Shown one piece after another: positions 35,221 to 44,371 of a stretch of 64,000 nucleotides of DNA. Location of the stretch: contig JAUWGH010000001.1 of the NCBI GenBank assembly GCA_030606485.1, positions 744,001 to 808,000 of the forward strand, in the 5' to 3' direction. How positions within the stretch are numbered: the stretch's first letter is position 1; each line of letters begins with the position of its first letter. Position numbers and translations under genes: made by a program. A model generated the notes under the pieces. It did not search any database. It saw only the letters and a program-made list of their open reading frames with translations, and was not told the DNA's origin. Source of the stretch: Promethearchaeota archaeon. GTDB taxonomy: Archaea > Asgardarchaeota > Lokiarchaeia > Sigyniarchaeales > SOKP01.

Positions 35221-36729
35221 TTAATTAAATCTCTTTCGATATTCTGAATATTTTGCTAATACACCCATACATTTTGTTGGATAATCCCAGAAATCGAAAA
35301 TAGGAACATCATAAGAGATAAACTTTTGATACCAAGGATATCTATAAGGATATGGTCCAACATAAAATACGGGAATTGAATACTTTTTCATTAAACGTTT
35401 TATTGGTTTCAGAACACGGAGATCTATTATTTGTGATAAACTTTTCATTGTTTCGTCAATATACATTCCAGATTTACTCATAGTTTCCATAACATCATCA
35501 AAATCGAAGACTCCATAAATTATTATTGCGTCTATCTCATTTGATTTCATTAAAAGTTTAGGAAATTTGAGAAACATATTCAAAAAGTCAATATCGAAAG
35601 TTACGTCAATAGGATTACATGCACTGGCAGTAGGAGGAATATATTTTCTAATCTCTGATTGTAAATATTCAGAAAACTCAGGGACTTTAAGACCATACAT
35701 TTCGGCGGTTTTAACCATCATTGAACCTGAGCCTCCAGAATCTGTAATTATTCCCAATCTATTTCCGTTTGTAAATATTTTATTATTTTGAGCAAAAGAT
35801 AAAGTTCTAAGATAATATAAAAAATCTGTTATAGAATCAGTGGAGATAATGCCTGTTTCCTTGAAGACTGCATCAAATATTTTTTGATTTCCGCCAATTG
35901 CACCAGTATGGCTCATAATTGATCTTGTTGTCGCTTCTGTCCCACCAGCATAAATCGCCACAATAGGTTTTTTAGGAGTTATTTCCTTGACTAATTTAAT
36001 AAATTCTTTTCCACGCTTGATTTCTTCTATGTATAATCCAATTACGCTTGTTTGAGGGTCTTCTTTGAAGAATTCTAAGATATCAACTAAATCAATATTA
36101 TTTTCATTACCCACTGATATTGATTTACCAATTTTAACAGCCCAATCATTAGCTTGCCAAAATGTGTGACATGCAATAGTTCCAGATTGACTAGCTATGG
36201 AAATATTACCCCTTTCAGGGAAATAATAAATCCACATTGTATTAAAATGAGATTTTATAATCTCTGGCTGATACCAACCATTATAAATACCGAGACAATT
36301 TGGGCCAATAAACCTCATATTATATTTCTTCGCAATACTATCTATCTTTTGTGAGAGTTTAGTTCCATCAAGACCAACCTCTCTGAAACCACCAGATGTG
36401 ATAATTAAACGTTTTATTCCTTTTTGACCACACTCTTCCATTATTTGAGGGATGATTCTGGGTGGTAAAATAATAAATGCTAAATCAGGGGTCTCGGGCA
36501 AATCTAGTATATTCTTATATGCTTTCATTCCTTGAACTTCATTTAGCCGAGGATGAATGGGGAAAATTTTCTCTTTAGGAAATCCTCCAGCAAGAATGTT
36601 CCTTAATTGCATTGACCCCATTGTAGTAAGTAAATTATTATTTGCTCCAAAAATGCAAATACTCTTTGGATTCAATATAGAGTAAAGAAAATGTGATTCA
36701 TTTAAGTCTTCTTCATGATTTGAAGTCAT
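35221..36729 (-). CDS. NDP-forming acyl-CoA synthetase, alpha-type subunit
   Basis: A 502-residue protein with a CoA-binding Rossmann domain (PKSICIFGANNNLLTTMG), a ligase-CoA succinyl-CoA synthetase alpha fold (IGPNCLGIYNG, ASQSGTIACH) and the phosphorylated histidine H274 in MSHTGAIGG. This matches the alpha part of ADP-forming acetyl-CoA synthetase (ACD), which makes ATP from acetyl-CoA. The ATP-grasp beta domain is absent, so a separate beta subunit must exist elsewhere, or the protein has lost the ATP step. It is longer than the usual alpha subunit (about 460). Confidence 0.8.
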   Translation of the reverse strand: MTSNHEEDLNESHFLYSILNPKSICIFGANNNLLTTMGSMQLRNILAGGFPKEKIFPIHPRLNEVQGMKAYKNILDLPETPDLAFIILPPRIIPQIMEECGQKGIKRLIITSGGFREVGLDGTKLSQKIDSIAKKYNMRFIGPNCLGIYNGWYQPEIIKSHFNTMWIYYFPERGNISIASQSGTIACHTFWQANDWAVKIGKSISVGNENNIDLVDILEFFKEDPQTSVIGLYIEEIKRGKEFIKLVKEITPKKPIVAIYAGGTEATTRSIMSHTGAIGGNQKIFDAVFKETGIISTDSITDFLYYLRTLSFAQNNKIFTNGNRLGIITDSGGSGSMMVKTAEMYGLKVPEFSEYLQSEIRKYIPPTASACNPIDVTFDIDFLNMFLKFPKLLMKSNEIDAIIIYGVFDFDDVMETMSKSGMYIDETMKSLSQIIDLRVLKPIKRLMKKYSIPVFYVGPYPYRYPWYQKFISYDVPIFDFWDYPTKCMGVLAKYSEYRKRFN

Positions 36730-36999
36730 TAATAAAATTAATTAAAATTGATATTTAGATTTTTTTTTAATTCTAAATCCAATAATATCACAATTGTAAC
36801 TGAAATTATTTATTTTTGAAAACGATATAAATAGTAGAAGAAGAGCGTATAAGATAATAAGTAAAATTTAAAAACACTTTTATAATAAAATTCCCTGAGA
36901 TGTGCTCCAAAATTGTATTTCATAAACCCTCCAAGCTCATTACTAGCCTTTGGAACGAAATCCGGGGTAGAATTAGGAGGGAATAAATGTGTTTTAAGT

Positions 37000-37923
37000 A
37001 TGGATGATGTTAGCAACTTAAAATTTGAACAAGAAATATTCACGGAGATTTCATGGGGTGAGTTTTATCGTGAAGAAGGTATTGAGGATCAGATTAAAAG
37101 TTTTACCACACAAGAGTATTCATCAATTAGAGAAGATCCTGAAGAATTAACAAAGAGATTGGTAGATGTTATTTATAAAATAATGAATGAAAAGAAACTT
37201 TTTTTTGGGATTTTGGACGTTGAAGTTGATGCTTTTATGAATGAGAACGTTGCAATTAACGGATTAGAGTTAGATTATGAAACAGTAAATAGATTAATGA
37301 AAGCTCATAAACATGGAAGGGACTTAGATCTTTTTCCAGATTTAATTACTTCTTCAATTGAAAAAGAAGATAGAATAAATATAGAATTTCAGGGCAAGGC
37401 AAAAAATTTATTTCATATAATTGGAGAAAGAATTGAAGATTTAGCAGATAAAATTAGAAATGCAAAGGGATTTGGCATTGGATTGGTTGCTACCTCGAGA
37501 GGTGCTGCAAATTTTTACATTTTGACCGAAAATATTGTAATGAAAGAAGGTGAGGTAAAGGAGATGATTATTGATCAAGATAATATTGATACGGTTTTTT
37601 ACGCCATCCAGAGAGAAGTATTAGTTCCAATTTGTTGGTTTAGAATCGATATGGGTATAAGTGCGATAGAAACCTTGGAGTTATGGGAGAAAATAAAGGA
37701 GAAACCAGAATTAATTAAAGCAATAAAAAGATATGATGATTATATTCAGGCTTTAATTTATAAAAAATATAAAGCTATGTCTCAACCTCCGAGGGGTAAA
37801 GACATTAAGAAAGATTCCAATGATATAACTCCTGAAGAGAGAGAGAAGGCATTGCGAGAAATGGAGAAAACTATAGAAGTTTTAACCAACCATCTAAAAG
37901 AAGCGAGAGAAAGAGAAAAATAA
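37000..37923 (+). CDS. Unknown protein, charged helical C terminus
   Basis: A 307-residue protein not recognised. The start is taken as ATG at 37000 (MDDVSNLKFEQE); the frame continues upstream to a TTG at 36913, but that extension has an odd composition and overlaps the promoter region of the divergent gene. The central part is a mixed alpha/beta fold (KGFGIGLVATSRGAANFYILTENI) and the last 50 residues form a charged helix rich in Glu/Lys. A GGAGGG at 36976-36981 is about 19 bases upstream of the chosen ATG, which is too far for normal use. Conserved cysteine clusters are absent. Confidence 0.6.
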   Translation: MDDVSNLKFEQEIFTEISWGEFYREEGIEDQIKSFTTQEYSSIREDPEELTKRLVDVIYKIMNEKKLFFGILDVEVDAFMNENVAINGLELDYETVNRLMKAHKHGRDLDLFPDLITSSIEKEDRINIEFQGKAKNLFHIIGERIEDLADKIRNAKGFGIGLVATSRGAANFYILTENIVMKEGEVKEMIIDQDNIDTVFYAIQREVLVPICWFRIDMGISAIETLELWEKIKEKPELIKAIKRYDDYIQALIYKKYKAMSQPPRGKDIKKDSNDITPEEREKALREMEKTIEVLTNHLKEAREREK

Positions 37924-37951
37924 TTTCTACATCTGTTTTTTGTATTTTTTA

Positions 37952-38263
37952 TTATTCTTTAATTATTCTAGGGGCTTTAAAAAATCCGTCTTGCTTTTCA
38001 CGTGCATTCTTTAAAGCTTCCTCTTGAGTGAGGGATTTTCCTGGAATATCTTCTCTAAAAACATTTTTTAAACCATCAATCACGTGCCTTGTGGGTTCTA
38101 CGTTTGTAGTATCAACCTCATTTAATTTTTGAAAGTAGTCTAATATATCATTTAATTGTTTTGAAAAAGTCTCCTTCTCCTCTTCGCTTAAATCAATTAA
38201 GGCTAATCTTGCGAGATGTTCGATTTTTTCTCTTGAGATTATTTTTTTGTTTTCCATTAGCAT
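37952..38263 (-). CDS. gatC: Glutamyl/aspartyl-tRNA amidotransferase subunit C
   Basis: A 103-residue GatC: an N-terminal helix (ISREKIEHLARLALIDLSEEE), then FSKQLNDILDYFQKLNEVDTTNVEPT, and the long linker with FREDIPGKSLTQEEALKNA. GatC stabilises the GatCAB amidotransferase that converts Glu-tRNA(Gln) or Asp-tRNA(Asn) to the correct amino acid. No gatA or gatB lies nearby, so the complex genes are dispersed. Start could be either ATG of the MLM pair. Confidence 0.88.
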   Translation of the reverse strand: MLMENKKIISREKIEHLARLALIDLSEEEKETFSKQLNDILDYFQKLNEVDTTNVEPTRHVIDGLKNVFREDIPGKSLTQEEALKNAREKQDGFFKAPRIIKE

Positions 38264-38409
38264 TCAATAGGATTTTTTTAATAATTATCTTCCTTTTATA
38301 AGAAAAAAGATTTTGATTATTATTATTATTATTAAAATATGATTTATTATTTTTTTAGAAGGGAATATTGAAATTAAAATTAACTGATTATAAATAAATG
38401 AGATAAAAA

Positions 38410-38778
38410 ATGACTGAAAAGGATTTATGGGATGAAATTCCTTACATGGGGTATATTGCTCTTGGAAGAAGGGGTATGGAAAAAATTGAACTTACTCAAT
38501 GTTTTATTCCGGGTTGTGAAAATAAAAATATAGAGAAATTGAAGCCGATTAAAAAAGAAGAAACAGAAGATGAGGTCAAATTAGTGCAAACTTATTCCAT
38601 CCATTGTGAGGAGTGTAATAAAACATTCAAACTTTCATTTGAAACACTAAAGAAAGTAGCTAGAAAAAAGAAAAGATCTATAGATGAAAATAATGAAGAT
38701 CAAAATGAGATCCTTTCTATGGGTTTGATTTATGTCTTTGATGATAATGGAAAAAAAATGCATTTGGGTTTTTTCTAA
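38410..38778 (+). CDS. Small zinc-binding protein of unknown function
   Basis: A 122-residue protein with one four-cysteine set in two pairs, CFIPGC (about 37-42) and CEEC (about 75-78), likely binding zinc. The rest is charged, with no catalytic motif. A few tens of bases separate it from the HAD gene downstream on the same strand, so they may be co-transcribed. I cannot name a family. Confidence 0.55.
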   Translation: MTEKDLWDEIPYMGYIALGRRGMEKIELTQCFIPGCENKNIEKLKPIKKEETEDEVKLVQTYSIHCEECNKTFKLSFETLKKVARKKKRSIDENNEDQNEILSMGLIYVFDDNGKKMHLGFF

Positions 38779-38808
38779 GTTAAATTTTATTATTGGAGAA
38801 ATTCAAGA

Positions 38809-39519
38809 TTGAACTTTAATTATTTCTTATTTGATTTGGATAATTGCCTTGTCGAAATTCCTAACATAGGGAATTATTTCGATCAATTACTTGTAGAAAC
38901 ATTGAAGGAATTTGATGTTAAAAGAATTCCCGAATTCAATGAGAGAAAACAGATTTGGTTTGTTGGAAAACAATACATTAATTTGTTAAAATCTTGGGGC
39001 ATTAAAACCCATCAAAAATTCTGGAAAGTGCTTGATTTAAAAGATTTTAAACAACGGAAGAAATTAATTCATGATGGCAGAATTATGCTTTTTGAAGATG
39101 TTTTACAAGTTCTTAAGGAACTTTATAGATTAAATAAAAGAATGGGTATAATAAGCAATACTCCAGATAATATTATAAAATATCAATTGGATTATTTTAA
39201 AATAAAAAAATATTTTGATATTGTTGTTGGGTTAGGTGAAGATCAAACCATTTGTAAGCCAGAACCTACTGGAATAAATATTGTATTAAATTATTTCTCG
39301 GAAAACGGGCAAATTAAAAGAGAGAAAAACTTTAAAAGAATCCAATCAGAAGCAATTATGATTGGAGATTCTATAGTGGATATTATTTCTGCTAATAGAG
39401 CGAAAGTCAAATCTTGCTTAATATTAAGAAAACAACATCATTATACTGAAGAAATTAAAAGTTGGGAATACCAACCTAATTTTATTATTAATCAATTAGA
39501 TGAAATTTTAAAACTATGA
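38809..39519 (+). CDS. HAD-superfamily hydrolase
   Basis: A 236-residue HAD phosphatase. Motif I is FDLDNCLVE (catalytic D of DxD), motif II is GIISNTPDN, motif III is the lysine in CKPEPTGIN and motif IV is MIGDSIVDI. The helical cap between motifs I and II is of the C1 type. Likely a phosphatase on a small phosphorylated metabolite; substrate unknown. Start is TTG at 38809, in a context preceded by TTGGAGA, a good Shine-Dalgarno. Confidence 0.8.
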   Translation: MNFNYFLFDLDNCLVEIPNIGNYFDQLLVETLKEFDVKRIPEFNERKQIWFVGKQYINLLKSWGIKTHQKFWKVLDLKDFKQRKKLIHDGRIMLFEDVLQVLKELYRLNKRMGIISNTPDNIIKYQLDYFKIKKYFDIVVGLGEDQTICKPEPTGINIVLNYFSENGQIKREKNFKRIQSEAIMIGDSIVDIISANRAKVKSCLILRKQHHYTEEIKSWEYQPNFIINQLDEILKL

Positions 39520-39585
39520 AAAATCCCTAATATATCAAAATTTGATAAAACAATTTTTTAAATAAATTCCTATATTAGATAAAAT

Positions 39586-40002
39586 ATGATTGACCAACTG
39601 AAAAAGAAACTTAATGAACTTGAGACAAAAAAGAGTGAAATTCAACCAAAGGTTGAGGAGTTAGCAGCAAAAAAAGAGGAAGAAATCGAAGCTGTAAATC
39701 AAAAATATTACCATTTAGTTCAAGAAGTTACTATGGACGTTGAAAAATTTGAAAAAGAAATAAATAATGGTTTTATAAACTCTTATATAGATATCGTAAT
39801 GGAAGAGATTGATACAAAGAGAAGTACAGATGAATATACAGTTACCGATAGAATTAAACAATATCGAGAAGAAATCTCAACGATAGAAATATTTCCTAAG
39901 GAATTAATTGAAAAATTAGATAAGGTAATTAGTGGGGAAGACCAGATAGAAGAGATCGCATATTATATTGATGATATTAAAAAAGAATACATTAAATCCT
40001 AG
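39586..40002 (+). CDS. Coiled-coil protein of unknown function
   Basis: A 138-residue, highly charged protein with a heptad-like N-terminal half (MIDQLKKKLNELETKKSEIQP) and a second helix after residue 75. It has no transmembrane or cysteine motifs. It could be an adaptor, prefoldin-like or chaperone, but I cannot place it in a family. Monocistronic, with a short AT-rich leader. Confidence 0.5.
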   Translation: MIDQLKKKLNELETKKSEIQPKVEELAAKKEEEIEAVNQKYYHLVQEVTMDVEKFEKEINNGFINSYIDIVMEEIDTKRSTDEYTVTDRIKQYREEISTIEIFPKELIEKLDKVISGEDQIEEIAYYIDDIKKEYIKS

Positions 40003-40056
40003 ATTTTTCAAGTTATATGTTTTTTCGATTAATATTTAATTGTTTTTTATTGAGTT

Positions 40057-40620
40057 TTAAATTATTGTGGCATTAGCTTTTTGTATCGCTAAAATTTTAT
40101 AGTTTATTATAATTGTTTTATTATATAATAATCCATCTTCTAGAAATCCATAGCCTAATGCATCTTTATTAGTTATATCATCAATTCTATCTTTATCAAG
40201 ATCAACAGTTGCACTAATATTAAACGTACGGCCATATCCAACAGATTTTCCTAAGAGTTCATTATAAAATCCCAATATTAAACCATTCTCTACATTCTCA
40301 TCATACCGTGAAGAAATATTTAATGTAGCATTATACATTTGAATAACAGGATTATAATCATGATTTTCCTCTGCCCAGATGCTATAATTTAATAGAACAA
40401 GATCATATTTCTCAATTGTTTCTGTTTCTCTAGGAGTAAATGTAATAAAGATCGCAATGATCAAAATTCCGGATATAGCTAAAAAGATAAGAACCATCCA
40501 AATGCTTGTTCGGGATTTGTGATATGCGTACTTTTTAGGAGGTAATGGTTCTTCTTTATTATTATAAGTTTCTTCTTTTGATCTTTTCGGATTGCGTTTT
40601 AAATTACCCAACGTTATCAA
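40057..40620 (-). CDS. Membrane-anchored protein with FKBP-like outer domain
   Basis: A 187-residue protein with a basic cytoplasmic N terminus, one membrane helix at about 38-61 and an outer domain (about 70-187). The outer domain has the order of an FKBP fold: YDLVLLNYSIW, then GLILGFYNELLGKSVGYGRTFNI, ALGYGF and a final NKTIIINYKIL strand, but with an unusual insertion of acidic residues (DLDKDRIDD) and few catalytic aromatics. It has several NxS/T sequons. The FKBP match is by eye. Start codon is TTG at 40620. Confidence 0.5.
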   Translation of the reverse strand: MITLGNLKRNPKRSKEETYNNKEEPLPPKKYAYHKSRTSIWMVLIFLAISGILIIAIFITFTPRETETIEKYDLVLLNYSIWAEENHDYNPVIQMYNATLNISSRYDENVENGLILGFYNELLGKSVGYGRTFNISATVDLDKDRIDDITNKDALGYGFLEDGLLYNKTIIINYKILAIQKANATII

Positions 40621-40846
40621 TCATTAATTTAATTATCTATATTTAGAATAGAGATAAGAATTTTAAAAACTTATTTTAGAAAAATATTTTCAATTATCCT
40701 TGTTTTATTAAGAAATATTAGAGAGAGATCAATTTTTTGATCTTAATATTACACAATTGTCCCATTAAAAACATATTTTTATAAATAGAATTTCTTAATT
40801 ATGTATAAAATTGAATTTATTCATCAAACTTAATATTTGAAAGAAT

Positions 40847-42592
40847 TTGCCGACAAAAAAGAGTCTAGTTCAGAATAAGGAGTTAAATAGCAATTTACTG
40901 CGCAAGAAAATTTGGAAGATTATAAATTTGCTTGAAGCAAATCAGTTATTTGTTCATTCACGTAAAATTGAAATATCTTTCACTCCAGAGGGAAAGAAAA
41001 AAGTAGAAAAAAGAAATCTTCCGGAAATATTAACAATCTGTATGCTTAACGCAATAGCTCCCAATTCCGCAATGTTATTAATTGGTGGGCACGGGGGCGG
41101 TAAAACCTCAATCTGTAAATTATTAGGCAGAATGGTCACGGGGAAATCACTCAAAGAAATAGAAGCTTCGATAGTTCGAGGGCATCCACAACTAACGGAG
41201 GAAAAGTTAATAGGAACTTTAAAATTAGGGGAATTGATGCAAGGAAAGGAAATAGTCAGTTGGAGAAGATTTGTGATAGATTTCTGGAAAATAATTGATG
41301 AAGTGAATCGGTTGTCTCCATATGCTCAGGATATATTACTATCATTGTTAGCTGAGGGGCAAGTTAAATATTTTGACGAGGTTCAAAATATTTCAAAATT
41401 TAGTTTATATGCAACAATAAATCCACAAGATGTGGGAACTTTTGAATTATCGGAACCTTTTTTAGATAGGTTTGGTATATCAGTTCAAATTTCCATGCCA
41501 ACAAGTCATGATCTTCAAATTATATTAAAAGGTAAAGATGAAAAATATAGTGGTTACGATGAGCTTGTTCAAGTGCCCCAGGTATTAACACTTGACGATC
41601 TTATGGAGATTTGGTACCAAGTTGATAAGATAGATTTCACTACAGATGCTAATAATATCATTCATGCAATAATTCGTGAGTTTACTTTATGTATGCGAAT
41701 TGATAAAGGAAATATTGAGGAATTAAAACCAGGTGAAGGTTTATGTTCCGGTTGTCATTTTAACACGAAGGTAAATATTTGTAATAAGGTTTCTTCAATA
41801 TTAAGCGTTAGAGTAGCAAAAGATCTTCTGAGATATTCAAAAGCATTGGCATGGTTATTGGGTTTAAATAAAATAGTGCTTCCTTTAGTGGTAAATATTG
41901 CACCATATGTGATTTCACATAGAGTTGATTTTACTGATAGAGAATTGAATGCTAGTCCATATTATGGAAATAAATTATATTATACAAAAGATTTGATTGA
42001 TAATGTTAGAAAGAGATATTTAAAGCGAAAAGAGGCTTATGATGTTTTAGATAAATTTAGATTAGGCGAAGGTTCAGAAACCGATTTGCAGACATTAAAG
42101 AAATATGTTAATAATGATTTAATAGTGAAACTAGATTTAGACCCATTAATTAAGACATTAAATAATAAAAAATATGCAGAAGTTGCGAAAGAAATTACAG
42201 CTGCTTCAAAGAGAAATGATATTGAAATACTTTCTAAAATTAAAGATGATTTATTAGAAAACATTGAATTTCCAAATCGCGGGGATTTAATAAATCGTTG
42301 TAATGAAGAGTTATATAAACAAACCATAAGGGTTTTTAATTTCAAATATAAATATTGGCAAGATATATGGGCTTCAATAGCCGTAGAATTTCCTGAGTTG
42401 GATGAATTGATTAAACAGTCTTTTGAGAAACGGCAAACGAAACAAATCAGGACTAAAGATTTATTAATTGAGATAAATGTTTCTGGTACAAGTGAGAATT
42501 CAACGGTGAATTTTGGTATTTCTGGAGGATCAGATGCTTTAAAATTGAAAAAACTAATCGAAAAAGAACCTTTTATCGAGGAGAACAAATAA
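40847..42592 (+). CDS. MoxR-like AAA+ ATPase with cysteine cluster
   Basis: A 581-residue AAA+ protein of the MoxR/RavA type. Walker A is GGHGGGKTS (80-88), Walker B is IIDE (149-152), sensor 1 lies at about ATINP (189-193), and a conserved arginine region LDRFG follows. The lid carries four cysteines, C282, C300-x2-C303 and C312 (with H304), which may bind zinc or an Fe-S cluster. MoxR ATPases act as chaperones for metal enzymes, with VWA partners. Downstream, with overlapping Shine-Dalgarno, is a VWA/HEXXH gene. Start is TTG at 40847. The last 190 residues are helical, without known domain. Confidence 0.8.
   Translation: MPTKKSLVQNKELNSNLLRKKIWKIINLLEANQLFVHSRKIEISFTPEGKKKVEKRNLPEILTICMLNAIAPNSAMLLIGGHGGGKTSICKLLGRMVTGKSLKEIEASIVRGHPQLTEEKLIGTLKLGELMQGKEIVSWRRFVIDFWKIIDEVNRLSPYAQDILLSLLAEGQVKYFDEVQNISKFSLYATINPQDVGTFELSEPFLDRFGISVQISMPTSHDLQIILKGKDEKYSGYDELVQVPQVLTLDDLMEIWYQVDKIDFTTDANNIIHAIIREFTLCMRIDKGNIEELKPGEGLCSGCHFNTKVNICNKVSSILSVRVAKDLLRYSKALAWLLGLNKIVLPLVVNIAPYVISHRVDFTDRELNASPYYGNKLYYTKDLIDNVRKRYLKRKEAYDVLDKFRLGEGSETDLQTLKKYVNNDLIVKLDLDPLIKTLNNKKYAEVAKEITAASKRNDIEILSKIKDDLLENIEFPNRGDLINRCNEELYKQTIRVFNFKYKYWQDIWASIAVEFPELDELIKQSFEKRQTKQIRTKDLLIEINVSGTSENSTVNFGISGGSDALKLKKLIEKEPFIEENK
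42578..42583 (+). promoter_or_regulatory. Shine-Dalgarno that points to a CTG start
   Basis: GAGGAG lies inside the last codons of the MoxR-like gene, nine bases ahead of a CTG (42593-42595) directly after its stop. It has no ATG, GTG or TTG at the right distance, so it supports CTG as the start of the VWA gene. Confidence 0.5.
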
Positions 42593-44347
42593 CTGCCACC
42601 TAAATCAAAAAAGGTAAAACTCAAGAGTCGAAAAGAAGTCTCTAAAAAAATATTGCTACAAAATGAAGAAAAACTAAGAGATCTTGCAGGAATCGCATGG
42701 TCTAAGGCTTTAGAAGAATATTTTTACCCACCTTTATCAATTCCAAACTTTAAATTTGATTACACTCGTATTGAAGGGTTTTATATTGATATATCTGAAC
42801 AATGGCAAATAACTATGAATTTGGCTCAAGCACCATTGTTTATAGAAAATAATGATTATGTAAGATATTTTTTTGTTAATGCTATGCACGAAATTGGACA
42901 TTATGATCTTATTCCTTATGATGGGTTAATAAATGCACGTCTATTAAGTGCTGCAATGAAATCAGTTTCTTATATTTTTGCTCCGATTGTTGTAAATTTT
43001 TTTTCTGATTTAATTATAGATACAAAATTACATCAGAAATATCCAGAGGATATGTTATGGGAAGCACAACACACCTTTAATGAAATTATAGGTAAGAAAA
43101 AGAAAATTGCACCTTTTGCCGAATTGATCTTTAGAAGTTATGAACTCTTATGGACTCAAAAAATCGATGAAAAATATGATTTCAGGGAAGTAAATGATAC
43201 TGCAAAGAGAATTACCAAAATTATTAGGAAAAATTTTGAAGATGATTCAAAATGGGAGGAAAAAACGAGAAAAATTGCTGCAATATTGAAACCAATTGTT
43301 AATGATACATTTACGCTTATCGGAGTTGGGGCTAGATCCTGTACTGAGGGAAATACTCGTAGATTTTCTGATGATGGTAAAGGAAATATTATAGAAATGC
43401 CTGAAGAAATTGTTCAAATAATGGGAAATCCATTAGAAAATCGAAATTCAGATAGGATTAAAAGTAATAATGAGGATGCGAAAAACAGGAAAGCTGAAGA
43501 ATTTGCAAAAGAGAAAAATTTCAATGAATTTGGATCACCAGCAGTGCAAGCGGGTATTTTAAAAAATGGGGAAGTTTTAAACACATGGTATCGAGGTTTG
43601 GCTAAAGATTTAATTTCAATTAAACTATATGAGAAAAAACCAAGTGGATTAATGCCAGCATATCCAGAAACTTGGAGGATAGGGGATCCTCTAGAAGAAC
43701 TTGATGTTGTTCAAAGTTTATTGAATTATCCCAAGCTTATTCCTAATATTACTACAAAAAAGTGGGTTTCTATAGAAGGACCTGGGATTATGCAAGAAAA
43801 ACAACTTCCAGACTTAATGATCGTTTTAGATTCATCTGGTTCTATGAATTGGTCATATTCTAAAAGAATAAGTAAGAATTCAAAATCACCATATCATATT
43901 GCCTTAGTAGCTGCGTTTGCAGTATTACATTATGTTGCTAAAAAGGGGTGTAAATTTAGTGTCATTAATTTTTCAGGGAGAGCGGATATTTGTGATTGGA
44001 CATTTGATTATATCAAGGCAGAAAAAAGATTATTAAAATATCAAGGAAGTGGAACGGTTTTACCCATAAAATCTATGAAAGAATTAGCAGAGAAGGCAGA
44101 AAAGAATATTTTAATCATCTTAGTCACAGATTTTGGGTTATATAATTGGAAACCTGCAAGAAAAGGAATGTTAGAAATTTTGAATAAAGGACATAAAATT
44201 GTTGGTTTTTTTATCAGTCCATCTTTTAGACAAGATGGAGATGAACGATTTAAAGAGTTATACGATAAGGGAGCGATTTTTTATCAAATTTCAAATGTTA
44301 GTGATTTGATAGATCTAGTTATTAAAGAAGTAAAGAAAAATTATTAG
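42593..44347 (+). CDS. HEXXH and von Willebrand A domain protein
   Basis: A protein of 584 residues if it starts at CTG 42593, or 564 from TTG 42653. The Shine-Dalgarno favours CTG. Numbers below use the CTG start. An N-terminal metallopeptidase-like motif HEIGH is at 99-103 with acidic residues downstream (SDLIIDTKLH), and the C-terminal VWA domain has MIDAS VLDSSGSM (D413, S415, S417) plus a later TDFG. Similar metallopeptidase-VWA proteins (DUF2201-like) pair with MoxR ATPases. The pair may mature or unfold a metal-containing partner. Upstream ATPase and this gene are directly coupled. Confidence 0.75.
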   Translation: MPPKSKKVKLKSRKEVSKKILLQNEEKLRDLAGIAWSKALEEYFYPPLSIPNFKFDYTRIEGFYIDISEQWQITMNLAQAPLFIENNDYVRYFFVNAMHEIGHYDLIPYDGLINARLLSAAMKSVSYIFAPIVVNFFSDLIIDTKLHQKYPEDMLWEAQHTFNEIIGKKKKIAPFAELIFRSYELLWTQKIDEKYDFREVNDTAKRITKIIRKNFEDDSKWEEKTRKIAAILKPIVNDTFTLIGVGARSCTEGNTRRFSDDGKGNIIEMPEEIVQIMGNPLENRNSDRIKSNNEDAKNRKAEEFAKEKNFNEFGSPAVQAGILKNGEVLNTWYRGLAKDLISIKLYEKKPSGLMPAYPETWRIGDPLEELDVVQSLLNYPKLIPNITTKKWVSIEGPGIMQEKQLPDLMIVLDSSGSMNWSYSKRISKNSKSPYHIALVAAFAVLHYVAKKGCKFSVINFSGRADICDWTFDYIKAEKRLLKYQGSGTVLPIKSMKELAEKAEKNILIILVTDFGLYNWKPARKGMLEILNKGHKIVGFFISPSFRQDGDERFKELYDKGAIFYQISNVSDLIDLVIKEVKKNY

Positions 44348-44371
44348 GTAATATTCTGCATTTTAGAATTT

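Noticed and set aside
36913-36999. 29-residue upstream extension of the unknown gene from TTG
   Set aside because: Its composition differs from the rest, and it overlaps the likely promoter of the divergent gene.
36810-37043. Minus-strand frame over the start of the unknown gene at 37000
   Set aside because: Low-complexity composition, overlap with a better frame and no recognisable motif.
42037-42624. 195-codon minus-strand frame opposite the MoxR-like gene
   Set aside because: Serine/phenylalanine-rich translation typical of an antisense shadow of an AT-rich gene.
40847-44347. MoxR/VWA pair as an antiphage defence island
   Set aside because: No nuclease, effector or other defence gene adjoins it; MoxR-VWA pairs more often serve maturation, so the idea is not supported.
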